A stretch of 64,000 nucleotides of DNA from Closterium sp. NIES-65 (GCA_948144175.1 CANXME010002060.1:477466-541465); one strand, 5' to 3'; positions 1 through 10,156 are shown, numbered from the stretch's first letter. Program-made: numbers and translations. The notes: generated from the sequence alone by a model not told the origin.

Positions 1-3000
1 AAGTACGGCCGAGGCCGCGCGGCGGCTCCAGACTCAGCAGGGACAGCACCAGCACCCTCAGCGACAGCACCAGCGCCACCCACACCTCCAGCGGCAGGAC
101 CAACAGCAGCAGGCTCAGCACGAACGCCCTCAGCAGCTCCAGCTCCAGGAGGACCCGCAGGTCCAGCAGCTCCGGAACCGGCAGCACCCGCACCCTCGAC
201 GGTCGAAGGAGCTTCAGCTCCAGCTCCAGCAGCACCTCCAGACTCAGCAGCACGCCTCCAGCGGCGAGCGAACCACTCACGCAGCTCCTGTGGAGAGAGG
301 GGCTCCCGGCGAGACGCAGCAGCAGGAGAAACCCCAGGCTCAGCACCTCCAGACGCAGCACCCCCAGGCTCAGCAGCTCCCAGCTCAGCACCCCCAGGCT
401 CAGCAGCTCCTGACCCAGCACCCCCAGGCCCAGCACCTCCAGGCACAGCACCCCCCGGCTCAGCACTCCCAGGCTCCGCACCCACCGCAGTAGCACCCTC
501 AGGCCCAGCACCCCCAGCAGTAGCACCCCCAGGCTCAGCACCCCCGCGCACAGTACCCCCAGAGTCAGCACTCCCAGGCTCAGCACCCGCAGCAGCACCA
601 GAGTCACCAGTAACCTCGACCGGGTCAACGGCGTCTACCTGGGACACACCTGAGGGGGCAGGAACCTGAGGGGGGAGGGGGTCTACCGGGGGGGGAACCG
701 GCACAAGGAAGTCCGGGGGAGGGGGGAGGGAAGAAGTGCGGTAGGGGAAGAGACGGTAGAAGGGGACTGACTCGTCGAACGTAACGTCCTGGGAGGACAG
801 AACACGACGAGAGGAGGGGTGGTAAAACTGCCACCCTGGGGCGTCAGTGGGGAAGCCAAGGAAGACACAGGGAGCAGCACGAGGGGACAGCTTGTCCGCA
901 GACAAGTCGCGGACAAACGCCCGAGATCCCCAGACACGGAACACAGACGCATCGCCAACCTTCCCCGTCCACAGCAAGACTGGGGACATCGCAGGCCGAG
1001 AGACCCGGGGGTGAAGGTTGAGCTGATGCGCCGCGTACCTCACCGCAAACGGCCACAGAAAATGGGGGGCAGCCGCATGCATCATGGACGTACGAGCGAC
1101 ATCCATGACCATGCCAATGCGGCGCTCAGCAATCCCATTTTGCTGTGGTGAGTCCGGAAGCGTGAAGGTCTGGCGGATCCCCCGTGCACGACAGTAGTCT
1201 CGCAGAAGGCGAGAAGAGAACTCTCCGCCTCTGTCAGAGTGCAGACGCAGAACAGGAAAGTCCGAGCCGAAGCTCTTCCTGAGCTGGAGACGGGCCTCGC
1301 GGATCCAGTCGATCAGCACCTCAGTGACCGCACCCTTGCTGCGCAAGGGGAGGACTGTGGTGTAACGCGAGTAGTCGTCAACCACCAACAGGAAGTAGCG
1401 CTCGTAACCCTGCCCACGGACGGGGGCTGGGCCCCACACATCCATGTGAAGCGTCTGCAGGGGAGCCTCTGTCGGGGGGAAGTGGGAGGAGTGAGGAGTA
1501 GCCCGGAGGCGACCCTCGACACAGGGGACACAGGAAGGTCCTGGCCCGGAGGGGAGAGGAGGGAGAGACTGGGCAAGGAGGGGTGGCCAAGACGGTGGTG
1601 CCACAGGAGAGTCTCGTGAGACAGGAGGCGACAAGAACAGGGGGCAGACTCAGGACCTGACCGGGACGCAGCAGCAAGTACCTGACCCGACGCAGCCACC
1701 TGACCAGACGCAGGGACAGGAGGAGACTCAACGGTCAGGGTGTAGAGACTCGACCCCGGCCGACGCGAGAACGTGGCCAGGTGTCGGCCTGTGCGTGCCT
1801 CCGTGCAGTGGGTCACCCGCTGACTCGCAGGAGTGAACTGGTGAACACCCCCATCCTGCAGGTCCGCTCCACTCACCAAGTTCGTGGAGAACGAGGGAAG
1901 GTACAGACCCGACAGGGTGCCCGAAGGGGCAGCCGGACACGGGAGGACAGTGGAGAAGTGAGACAGGACAGGACCTCCAGAGGGGTCAGCAAGGGAGACT
2001 GCAACCGGCCGGCCGAGCGGCGTAAGGGTAGTGCGGTCTCGAAAGAAGGAGCGAGAAGCTCCGGAGTCAAGTGTGAAAGTGAGGGAGGACGAGGACGACG
2101 CAGTACCTGAGAGCGCAGTCTCACCAGTACCTGAGAGCGCAGACGCACTGGCACCTAGAGCAGCAGCCTCACAAGCACCTAGCGCAGCAGTACCAATGCC
2201 CGGGTCGGGCTGGAAACAACGGTAACCCTCATTCTCCTCACTATAATCCACAACATACATAGCAGTAAGGATAGCATCAAAATCAAGATCAAAGATCGCT
2301 ACACCAGCCCTGAGAAGCTCATCCCAGCGAGGGATCTCACTAGCCCCAGGGAACTGCTGACGCCAGGCGTCCGTCAGGCGGCCAAAGCAGCGCTGGGTGG
2401 GGTGGGCACCCCCACACTGCTCACCCGCGCGGTCGCCGGAACGAAGAACGTAGGTGCAGGGACCAGTACCCCCACCCCTCTGACGCCCAGCGTACCACTC
2501 ACGAAGCTGCTGAGGCGAAGGGATGTCCCGCGAGCGCTGCTGCTGCTGCCGGTGCGAGCGCTGGCCACCACCACCGCCGCTACGCTGCTGGGTACCACCC
2601 CGACCAGCTCCACCTCCTCCACCACCACTGCCTCCTCCGCTGCCGCCTCCACCGCCTCCACCTCCGCCGCCTCCACCTCCGCCGCTGCCTCCACCACCAC
2701 CGCTGGCACCACCACCACCGTCTCCGCCGCTGCTGCCACCACCACCACCACCACCCCCGCCACTAGCCCCGCCGCCACCCCCACTCCCTCCGCCGCCACC
2801 GCCGCCACCGCCACCGCCCCCTCCAGCTCCACCCGCGCCCTTGCCCCCCTTGCCCTTGCTGGAGCGACGTCTCCCACTAGGGGCAGACGCCGCGCCGACC
2901 GACTCAAGACCAAGCAGGTCGGCAGCAGCAGCAGAGGCAACAGAGGGCAGCAAGGGGGAAGGAGAGCACCCCTCAAAGATGGGGGTGCGAGGGTCACCAC

Positions 3001-3160
3001 GAGAAGCACCTACAGCGACTATGCTCTTCTCCGCTGCAAGGAGGGCCTTCTCGAGGAGGTCGACGGTGAGGGTGGTGGGACAGACTGCGAGAAAGTGGTC
3101 CCTGACGACGCGAAGGGAGTCAGGGAGGCGCGCGACTACGTAGTAGAGAGCGATGTACAT
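1..3160 (-). pseudogene. Copia A gag C-terminus, protease, integrase (pol incomplete)
   Basis: Continues in another frame from the gag break. Order on the minus strand: rest of gag (LPDSLRVVRDHFLAVCPTT), Gly-rich tract (about 2590-2840), Cys/His finger (C, 13 residues, C, 3, H, 4, C; about 2395-2465), protease active site LDSGAS (about 2055-2075), then the integrase zinc region HHRLGHPS (about 1590). There a deletion relative to the sister copies removes the RLRGMASR segment and shifts the frame. The integrase catalytic strand SDRGGEFSS (about 1210-1240) and the tail NGIAERRIG (about 1110) follow. The Pro/Glu/Gly repeat linker occupies about 1-650. Reverse transcriptase lies outside the window. 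Confidence 0.85.
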
Positions 3161-3632
3161 GGGGGGGGGGGTTCTTAGCGCAGAACTCAGCAGGAAGGGC
3201 GGCGCGGTAGCGAGTGTCACTAGTGCGGAGGTGCGTAATGAGGTCAGCGACAGTGGGAAAGACAGAGAGGTCAGGAAAGAGGTAGGGAAGCATGAGACGG
3301 CTCAGTGCAGCAGTGGCAGGGGAGGAGTAGCGCGCAACTACAGCGTCGTACAAGGTCTGAGCACTCTTGTACTGACTAAAGTGCGCGCGCTCAGAGGTAG
3401 GGAGGTGGCGACGCACAGCAAGACGTGCAGCAGCATCGCGGGTGGCCCACTTAGAGCGGACAGCCGGATCAGCATCAGCAGCAGGAGCAGGAGAGGCGCC
3501 AGAGGTGAGGTCAAAGAGAGAAAGGTCGTCAGTCCTATCGCACTGTAAGAACAGCTGCAGGTCGTCTAACCAGACCTCAAAATCAATGGCGCGACCCTCA
3601 GCGTCAAAAGCTAGGACACTAGGGGTAGCCAT
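3161..3632 (-). pseudogene. Copia A gag, N-terminal part
   Basis: Starts at the ATG at 3630-3632 (MATPSVLAFDAEG), the same start as in the two related complete elements here. Encodes the conserved N-terminal gag segment (DFEVWLDDLQLFLQC, RLAVRRHLPTSERAHF, LMLPYLFPDL). The frame is lost at a run of 11 G (11 C in sense) at 3161-3171. The intact sister copy has an interrupted CCTCCTCCC there, so this copy carries a one-base expansion. This could be true decay or a homopolymer sequencing error. Confidence 0.85.
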
Positions 3633-3659
3633 GGCGACGACAGCGACGCAGTGCAAGCA

Positions 3660-4640
3660 GTAGGGAAAGAGCTCGCAGTGGCAGTGGGACTGTGCTCACC
3701 AGGCAGGGCAGGTCGAGTAGGTATGCAGAAAGGCGGCTCAGCGACCTGGCGGCTCGGGTGCTGGGCGGCTCGGGCGCAGGGCGGCTCGGCTCCCGGGCGG
3801 CTCGGCGGCAGGGCAGCTCGGGGGCAGGGCGGCTCGGCTCCCGGGCGGCTCGGCGACAGGGCGGCTCAGGTGCAGGGCGGCTCGGCTGCAGGGCGGCTCG
3901 GCTCCCGGTAGTAGGTGGGCGGCGGGGCCGCGCGAGAAGACGGCCGGGGCCGCTTCGGTAGTAGGCGGCGGGGCCGCGGTCGAACAGGCGGCTGGCGCCG
4001 CGGTCGTAGCAGGCGGGGGGGGCCGTGCAAGCAGGCGGCCGGGGCCGCGGTAGAAGCGGGCGGCGAGGCCGTGCGAGCAGGCAGCCGGGGCCGCGACAGG
4101 AGCGGGCGGCGGGGCCGCGGTCGAACAGGCGGCTGGGGCCGCGGTCGTAGCAGGCGGCCGGGGCCGCGATCGTAGTGGGCGGCGGCCGCGGCGAAGCGGG
4201 CGGCAGGGCCGCGTCGAGCAGGCGGCTGGGGGCCGCGTCGAGCAGGCGGCTGGGGGCCGCGACAGGAGCGGGCGGCGGGGCCGCGGTCGAACAGGCGGCT
4301 GGGGCCGCGGTCGTAGCAGGCGGCCGGGGCCGCGATCGTAGTGGGCGGCGGCCGCGGCGTAGCGGGCGGCAGGGCCGCGTTGAGCAGGCGGCTGGGGGCC
4401 GCGTCGAGCAGGCGGCTGGGGGCCGCGACAGGAGCGGGCGGCGGGGCCGCGGTCGAACAGGCGGCTGGGGGCCGCGGTCGTAGCAGGCGGCCGGGGCCGC
4501 GTCGAGCAGGCGGCTGGGGGCCGCGTCGAGCAGGCGGCTGGGGGGGCGCGTCGAGCAGGCGGCTGGGGCCGCGATCGTAGCGGGCGGCTGGGGCCGCGAC
4601 TTAGCGGGCGGCTGGGCCGCGTGTGGGAGGGAGGCGACAC
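3660..4640 (-). repeat. GC-rich tandem-repeat leader of Copia A
   Basis: Between the primer-binding site and gag lies about 1 kb of imperfect short tandem repeats built on GGCGGCTGGGGCCGCG and GGCGGCTCGGC motifs. The equivalent leader of each related copy carries a different GC-rich minisatellite. Long open frames across it are trivial (few AT bases, hence few stops), and I do not call a gene. Confidence 0.8.
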
Positions 4641-4720
4641 GGAGGGTCGCTCGATAGCGGAAAAAAAGTCGAGCGCGCCTCGGGGCGCGCTTCGGTGGGC
4701 CCTAGGCAGAGTTCCACAGG

Positions 4721-4737
4721 GAACCCGCTCTATACCA
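4721..4737 (-). other. Primer-binding site of Copia A
   Basis: Reads TGGTATAGAGCGGGTTC on the minus strand, immediately next to the LTR. It resembles the plant initiator-Met-tRNA complement TGGTATCAGAGC. Confidence 0.75.
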
Positions 4738-4866
4738 TGTGAAATGAGTAAGCAGGAATGGAAATGACTAAGGAAAGATTGGGTACAAATACAACCCTAG
4801 AAACCCTGTACCCCATATGTGCTACCCCACTATAGCCTACAGCAACTATGTCATATAAATCTGACA
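4738..4866 (-). repeat. 5' LTR of Copia A (129 bp)
   Basis: Begins TGTG and ends GACA on the plus strand (TGTC...CACA in element sense). It shares blocks with the LTRs of the related elements, such as GGGTACAAATACAACCCTAG and GCTACCCCACTATAGCCTAC. It is followed in element sense by a Met-tRNA-type primer-binding site. Confidence 0.88.
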
Positions 4867-4906
4867 CTTATCCGAGGGTGGCGCTTATATCCGGGGTATG
4901 ACGGTA
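4867..4906. mobile_element. Right end of a TA-target (mariner-like) MITE, relic
   Basis: The stretch ends CTTATATCCGGGGTATGACGG followed by TA (4905-4906). Reversed, it starts CCGTCATACCCCGGATATAA, closely matching the terminal repeat of the complete element at 40428-40921. Its other end should lie left of Copia A, which interrupts it. Confidence 0.55.
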
Positions 4907-4937
4907 TCAGGAAAATCTCCATAATAAAATACCCTAA

Positions 4938-5933
4938 GAGCGTGTTCCTACAGGCTCTGGTCAGGCCTACCTCATATCAGTTTTGGTCAAACTCGAGGAT
5001 TTCGATATAGAACTCGAATTTCAGACTTGTATTGTGCGAAATGTGGAGGTGCGCGCGAAACCTCTCAATCGTGCCACATCAGCAAGCCACACCGAGGACC
5101 TGCGCTGAACAGGTCAATTTTGTCGAGAGTGGGGCTACAGTTTTTTTTTTCAGCGGGCCGAAAAAGTACAGTGTCACTAGCAATTTGTTCACGATTCGAT
5201 GGAATGCCAGAATGTAATTCGGTTCATGGCGGTTCTTCTCAAACTGAGCTCCCTTGGCCTGATGTTCGGGCAATACAGGAAAGCTGTTCGCGATCCACGT
5301 GGCACAAGGGCTCACTTTATCAGAAATTTTTTGTCTGAATTTCTGGATTCTGAACACATTTTTACTGGTTCATCTGATGCCGTAGACATGCTGTTTAGTT
5401 TCGTCTGATTTTTTTAGAGAAGCTTTTTCTATTCATGTGATTTCTCAGACAGCCTTATACAGTTCGTCTGAGATTGCAGAGATCGAGTCTTTTTCGACTG
5501 AAGGCAAAACTCTCGAAACAAGCATTCTACAAGATTCGAACTGGATATCTCAGTTTTCACTGTTCCATACTCTACTGACTGGACCATTAGAGTTGTTCAA
5601 CTCTTTTACTTGGTTTTTTCAATCATATATAAGAATACATTGCTTGCTAGCTTTATATCTTCTCAGACAAGTAATTAGGATTCGTCTGAAAAGCTAGACA
5701 AGGTTACAGTTTTCGTCTGACAATCAGACAAGGAGCCAGGACCCGGTCTTGACATCAGACGGGTCATTTTACTAAAGTTAGCCCTGCGTGGCACATCACC
5801 CATGCTATATTTTTTCACGCACGTTGCAAGACCACAAAAGTGCCCAATACGAATTCGCCTTACACTGAGAAATACGTGATTGGGGTGATTCTGACTAGAG
5901 GTGGTCTGATAGGGGCCCCGTAGGAACACGCTC
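4938..5933. mobile_element. PIF/Harbinger-like non-autonomous DNA transposon (MITE)
   Basis: Terminal inverted repeats start with 14 identical bases, GAGCGTGTTCCTAC, followed by a degenerate matching stretch. The element is flanked by the 3-bp duplication TAA (4935-4937 and 5934-5936). A TWA target site and a G-rich TGTT-containing end are typical of PIF/Harbinger. Without the hAT-like element nested at 5306-5786 and its duplicated target it is about 507 bp. No transposase frame is visible, so it must be non-autonomous. Confidence 0.7.
5306..5786 (+). mobile_element. hAT-like MITE, copy 1 (481 bp)
   Basis: Flanked by an exact 8-bp duplication CGTGGCAC (5298-5305 and 5787-5794). The ends are inverted repeats: AAGGGCTCACTTTA on the left, and CAGGGCTAACTTTA reading in from the right. 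An 8-bp target duplication and a CAGGG-type end are hAT hallmarks. The interior has many copies of TCTGA/TCAGA (mostly CGTCTGA or TCAGAC), concentrated toward both ends, as expected for subterminal transposase-binding repeats. There is no transposase coding. A second, about 95 percent identical copy in reverse orientation lies at 26336-34167. Confidence 0.82.
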
Positions 5934-5969
5934 TAAGGCATCAGTGTGACTACAAAAAACCACCCTGAT

Positions 5970-6531
5970 TACCGTATTCTCCCGGACATAACACCCTAGG
6001 GTATAGCTAAAAATACAGGGAAAAAATGGGGGGGGTCTCCTCATAGGAAAAAAATACATAATACCCGGGTCTTTACGTATGGCATATTTTAGTGTTAGTG
6101 TTTTTTTAATTAGTCAATGTGGGTGTTTTGCTGGTCCTTTAAGCATCACTGCCTGAGGCGCGAATGTGAGTTTCGGCCTCGAACTTCATTGCCCTCACGA
6201 AAATGCCATGTGGCACCTCTCTTGCCACTTGCAACGGAAGATTCACCTGCACGTGGCAACAGAGAAATAGTGGGAGGGGGCAGATCTCGGCAGATTGCCT
6301 TTGGATGTACCGCGAAATTTCCTTGAGGGAGAAATTCACACAATATTCTTCCGTATTGCAGCTACTCGTTAACGACTATAATAATGAATATGTAAGAAAA
6401 GGGGGGTGTTATAGAAAATCAGCCAAAAAGGGGGGTATAGTAGAAACGAGGTCTATCATAACACCCACCCCGCACAAGCTACCCGGGGGTGTACAATTAT
6501 GGGGGGGTGTTTTGTCCGGGAGTATACGGTA
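5970..6531. mobile_element. TA-target (mariner-like) MITE, 558 bp
   Basis: Terminal inverted repeats of 25 bp with 23 matches (left end CCGTATTCTCCCGGACATAA, right end its inverse) lie directly between TA dinucleotides (5970-5971 and 6530-6531). This is the pattern of Tc1/mariner-type insertion. The interior holds G-runs and a few short internal inverted repeats but no coding capacity. It is related at its ends to the elements at 4867-4906 and 40428-40921. Confidence 0.7.
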
Positions 6532-6552
6532 TCAGTGTATCAGGGTGATTTA

Positions 6553-6984
6553 TGTTGGGCTGAAGTGCCCTAGGATCTTTGTAGAGTTTAAGTCTGAGTA
6601 GAATTGTAGTAGCGGAAGCGTTTGAATGAAAGTACTTGAACCACCTTGCGCTAGTATGTGAGGGCAAAGTAAGTTGATTAAACAAGCAAATACAAAGGTT
6701 TATATAAGAGTACAAGGAATACGAATAGATAAGTTAAAACTGTTTTACTGTTGCGATTCGATACAGTGCGACTCGGGCAACTGCTCAATGTCGAGTCAGT
6801 TGTGTGTCCTTGCTGTCGCGCTGTATTTGTCAAATCAAAGGTCGCTGACCTTTGACCTTCTCGTAACCTCCAGGCGGTTATCCTAACCTCCGAGGGTTGA
6901 CTCGCGATGCTTCGATTCGGACTGCTTCGCTAGTGTCCTGAGTTTCGACACGACAGAGGCGCTTAAGACTTATTATTCCCAACA
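6553..6984 (-). repeat. 3' LTR of Copia C (432 bp)
   Basis: Starts TGTTGGGC and ends CCCAACA on the plus strand, so it has TG...CA ends both ways. The purine tract GAAGCGAAGGGGAG lies next to it on the minus strand (6985-6998). The pol stop codon (6963-6965) lies inside this LTR. Confidence 0.95.
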
Positions 6985-8642
6985 CTCCCCTTCGCTTCTG
7001 GAGTGTCGCTGATGGTGACGTGGCCTTGTCCGGTCAGCATCATGCAGTACTCGAACTTCTGTTTTCCGAGTTTCTTGGTCAAATAATCGGCTGCCATCTC
7101 GGACGTGGGACAGTAGGATAATTCGAGTTTCCCTTTCTCGATCTCGTCCTTCACGAAGAAGTATCGCAGAGCGATATGCTTCGTTCTGTTCGCGAATCCG
7201 CTTTTGTTGGCGATGCGAATTGCAGATTGGTTGTCGCAGAATAGGGTGAAGTTGGGTAACTCGGCTAACTTTGCTTCTTCCAGCAGCTCGCGAAGGTAGA
7301 GTCCTTCCTTGGTGGCTGAACAGAGGGCGATATATTCTGCTTCAGCTGAAGAGAGAGCGTTTAGTTCCTGCTTACTCGACTGCCAGGAGATAGGTCCGAT
7401 AGGCTCGAGACGATAGACGTAGCCAGTGCGAGAGCGCCTGTTATCAGAATCGCCGGCATGGTCAGCATCGACGTAGCCGATTAGTTTCGTCGTCGTAGCT
7501 TCGCCTTTGTAGTAAGTCAGGCCGATCGTCGGTGTGCTCACGAAGTAGTGTAGTGCGCGATCGAGCTCCGCCAGGTGCTTTGCTTCGGATTTCTTGAGAT
7601 AGGTGGCGAGTTGGCTTGCGGAGTAGGATAGATCCGGGCGACAGGTGACAGCTGCGAAGAGAAGGCAGCCCAATTTCCTTTGGTAGTCTCGTATTCCGGC
7701 AGCTTTGAGTGGAGCGGAATTTCCCTTGTCGTTTCCTCCCGTGTAGCGGTATGGTGTGGCGATGGCGGTAGGTGTGAGTGAAAAACGTTTGGCGATGGTG
7801 TCGGCGTATTTCTCGGCGCTTAGGTAGATCGCATTTTCTTCTTCGCGGATGTTGAGCCCGAGGTACTGGGTCATGGTAGAAGAGACCGTGAGCGTGAGGT
7901 CTTTCTGCAGCTCCCCTTCGAACCAGGTGGTGACGTCGTCGGTGGAGCCGATGTAGAGCAAGTCGTCGACATAGACGATCAGTAGGATGTAGTGTGCGCC
8001 TTTGGTGAGGCGGTACATTCCTTGGTCGTGAGGCAGTTGGCGGAATCCGATGCGAGTGAGGCGGGTGTGTAGGTGCTGTTGCCACTGTCGCGGGGCTTGT
8101 TTGATTCCGTAGAGCGATTTCAGTAGTTGGCAGATCTGATTAGGATTTCCGTGAGTGCCGTGTGGGAGTTCGACGAAGATTTCGGCGTCGACGGGTGCGT
8201 AGAGGAATGCGTTGGCAACATCGATTTGTCGCAGCTTCTTCTTCTTCATGGCGGCGACGGCGAGAAGGATTCGGAGAGAGGTATGTCGACTGACTGGGGC
8301 GAATGTTTCGGTGAAGTCTCGTCCTTGCTCCTGGTCGAATCCACGCACGACCCAGCGTGCTTTGAACTTCTCGATTGTGCCGTCAGCTTTCGTCTTGATG
8401 CGGAAGACCCGTTTCCCGGTGAGAATGGTCTTGTTCCGTGCCACGCTTGCCGGAACGACCTTCCAGGTGTTGCGTTCCTCTAATGCTTTTAATTCCCTGT
8501 CCATGGCTTCACGCCATTTCTCCCTGTATTCCCCCCCCAGAGCCTGCTGAACCGTCGCAGGCTCTTTAGGAAGCGTGCTACCTGTGTTCCCGTGGACTGC
8601 GGTGACGAGACCAAGGATTTGCAGCCCAGTCTGTGAGTATCG
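6963..8642 (-). CDS. Copia C reverse transcriptase and RNase H (3' part of pol)
   Basis: Second half of the element C polyprotein, interrupted at its 5' side by element B. The continuous frame covers the complete copia-type reverse transcriptase (FKARWVVRGFDQEQGRDFTE, then LRQIDVANAFLYAPV, LKSLYGIKQAPRQW, and the catalytic YVDD at about 7964-7975). It continues through RNase H (GYVDADHAGD, NALSSAEAEYIAL, FCDNQSAIRIANKSG) and the tail RTKHIALRYFFVKDEI. The frame stays open up to the insertion junction at 8642 and resumes in frame at 16041. The stop TAA lies 20 bp inside the LTR. Confidence 0.9.
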   Translation of the reverse strand, partial: RYSQTGLQILGLVTAVHGNTGSTLPKEPATVQQALGGEYREKWREAMDRELKALEERNTWKVVPASVARNKTILTGKRVFRIKTKADGTIEKFKARWVVRGFDQEQGRDFTETFAPVSRHTSLRILLAVAAMKKKKLRQIDVANAFLYAPVDAEIFVELPHGTHGNPNQICQLLKSLYGIKQAPRQWQQHLHTRLTRIGFRQLPHDQGMYRLTKGAHYILLIVYVDDLLYIGSTDDVTTWFEGELQKDLTLTVSSTMTQYLGLNIREEENAIYLSAEKYADTIAKRFSLTPTAIATPYRYTGGNDKGNSAPLKAAGIRDYQRKLGCLLFAAVTCRPDLSYSASQLATYLKKSEAKHLAELDRALHYFVSTPTIGLTYYKGEATTTKLIGYVDADHAGDSDNRRSRTGYVYRLEPIGPISWQSSKQELNALSSAEAEYIALCSATKEGLYLRELLEEAKLAELPNFTLFCDNQSAIRIANKSGFANRTKHIALRYFFVKDEIEKGKLELSYCPTSEMAADYLTKKLGKQKFEYCMMLTGQGHVTISDTPEAKGSVGNNKS

Positions 8643-8776
8643 TGTCAGATGATTATATTACTGATGCATATATTTAGGCTGTAGTGGGGTAGCCCATAGG
8701 GGGTACAACCCAATTAGGGTTGGTACTTGTACTTCTTTCATTTCATAGTGCATTCATTCTCTCTCTAATCTCAACA
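8643..8776 (+). repeat. 5' LTR of Copia B (134 bp)
   Basis: TGTCAGATGATTATATTACT at the start, CTCAACA at the end. Mismatches with the 3' LTR: T/C near 8742 and C/G near 8753. Confidence 0.97.
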
Positions 8777-8793
8777 TGGTATAGAGCGGGTCC
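8777..8793 (+). other. Primer-binding site of Copia B
   Basis: TGGTATAGAGCGGGTCC directly follows the LTR. It resembles the Met-tRNA complement, with one base fewer than TGGTATCAGAGC. Confidence 0.75.
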
Positions 8794-9049
8794 TTCCTAA
8801 GGACCATTTTTTAAGGGCCCACCCACGAAATTTTCGCTGCCCGGAGCGCGCCCTTCTCTCCCCGAAGCGCGCTCCCCCTAGTCCTTCTCGCGCTGCCCTT
8901 GTGGCCCCCGTGAGTCGCGCGCGCGACCCTTTTTTTTCGCGCGCGCGGCCCGTGCCACGTCGCGCTGGCCTTACGGCCGCGTCGCGCCGCCCTCGCGGCT
9001 CTGCTGCGTCGCGCCGCCCTCGCGGCCCCCTAGCGCCGCCCACGCGGCC

Positions 9050-9640
9050 TCATCACCTGCTTCTGACGGCCCCGCCGTCCCTTTCTGCCGGCCCCGCCGT
9101 CCCTTTCTGCCGGCCCCTCTGCTGCACTTGACGGCCCCGCCGTCCCCTCTGCCGGCCCCGCCGCTGCACCCGACGGCCCCGCCGTCCCCTCTGCCGGCCC
9201 CGCCGCTGCTTCAGACGGCCCCGCCGCTGCACCTGACGGCCCCGCCGTCCCCTCCGACGGCCCCGCCGCTGCACCTGACGGCCCCGCCGTCCCCTCTGAC
9301 GGCCCCGCCACTGCACCTATCGGCCCCGCCACTACCCCTGACGGCCCCGCCACTGCATCTCCCGGCCCCGCAGCTGCATCTCCCGGCCCCGCCGCCCCAG
9401 CAACTGCGCCGCCCCAGCAGCCGAGCCGCCCCAGCAGCCGAGCCGCCCCAGCAGCCAAGCCGCCCCAGCAGCCGAGCCGCCCCAGCAGCCGAGCCGCCCC
9501 AGCAGCCGAGCCGCCTCGGCAGCCGAACCGCCCGAGCTGCCCGAGCCGCCGAGCCGCCCGAGCCGCCCAGCAGCCGAGCCGCCGAGCCGCCCGAGCCGCC
9601 CGAGCCGCCCGAGCCGCCTGCACTGCCCTGTCTGGTGAGC
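9050..9640 (+). repeat. GC-rich tandem-repeat leader of Copia B
   Basis: Two successive minisatellites: units built on GGCCCCGCCGTCCCCTCTGC (about 9065-9390), then 15-bp units built on CAGCAGCCGAGCCGCCC (about 9410-9620). From 9128 the frame of gag is open through the repeats, so a Pro/Ala-rich N-terminal extension of gag is formally possible. The conserved MATPSVLTFDAEG at 9683 is the better start. Confidence 0.75.
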
Positions 9641-9682
9641 ACTGAGCTTTACTCTGCGCACTGCCCTCCCCCTACTGCTGTC

Positions 9683-10156
9683 ATGGCTACCCCCAGTGTC
9701 CTCACCTTTGACGCTGAGGGCAGAGCCATCGACTTTGACGTGTGGGTAGACGACCTACTGCTTTTCCTACTGTGCGACAGAGCTGACGGCCTCTCTCTCT
9801 TTGATCTCACTTCTGGTGCCTCTCCCGCCCCTGCTGCTACTGAGGATGCCACTATTCGCTCACAGTGGGCCACACGCGATGCTGCTGCACGTCTTGCTGT
9901 GCGTCGCCACCTCCCTCCCTCTGAGCGTGCACACTTTGGGTCGTACAAGAGTGCTCAGACCTTGTACGACGCCGTTATTGCACGCTACTCCACCCCTGCC
10001 ACTGCTGCACTGAGCCGCCTCATGCTACCGTACCTCTTTCCCGACCTTGCTTCTTTTGCCACGGTCGCCGACCTCATTACCCACCTGCGCACTAGTGACG
10101 CTCGCTTCCGCGCTGCGCTTCCTGCTGAGTTCTGCGCCAAGAACCCCCCCCCCCCC
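9683..10156 (+). pseudogene. Copia B gag, N-terminal part
   Basis: ATG at 9683 (MATPSVLTFDAEGRAIDF). Conserved segments DVWVDDLLLFLLC, RLAVRRHLPPSERAHF and LMLPYLFPDLASF follow. A run of 13 C at 10144-10156 breaks the frame. The intact relative reads Pro-Pro-Pro-Met with interrupted C-runs, and here 11 or 14 C would restore the frame. This is the same position where element A is broken. Confidence 0.88.

Larger units (their letters stand above)
1..4866 (-). mobile_element. Ty1/copia LTR retrotransposon A, decayed, truncated by window edge
   Basis: Reads on the minus strand from its 5' LTR (4738-4866) through a primer-binding site, a GC-rich tandem-repeat leader, gag, protease, integrase and the Gly/Pro/Glu-rich linker before reverse transcriptase, where the window ends. 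It belongs to the same family as the complete elements at 8643-16040 and 26521-33867: the gag start MATPSVLAFDAEG, the Gly-rich tract, TLDSGASRSFF (protease) and SDRGGEFSS (integrase) are all recognisable. Coding is broken by a homopolymer frameshift in gag and a deletion with frameshift in the integrase zinc-finger region near 1550. The flank 4867-4871 (CTTAT) should be repeated beyond the left end of the window if the copy is complete. Confidence 0.93.

Noticed and set aside
2374-3178. Long Ala/Val- or Pro-rich open frames on both strands over the Gly-rich gag region of copia elements (also 10316-10927, 31393-32240)
   Set aside because: They are other-frame readings of GGN-repeats; the Gly frame is conserved among copies and carries the flanking gag domains.
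3651-4640. Open frames of 80-300 codons in copia leaders (also 9030-9661 and 32917-33699)
   Set aside because: They lie in GC-rich minisatellites that differ between copies, with no conserved protein and few chances for stops.
4819-5697. Several 60-100 codon open frames in the DNA-transposon cluster
   Set aside because: They overlap one another in different frames, cross element boundaries and show no transposase motif.
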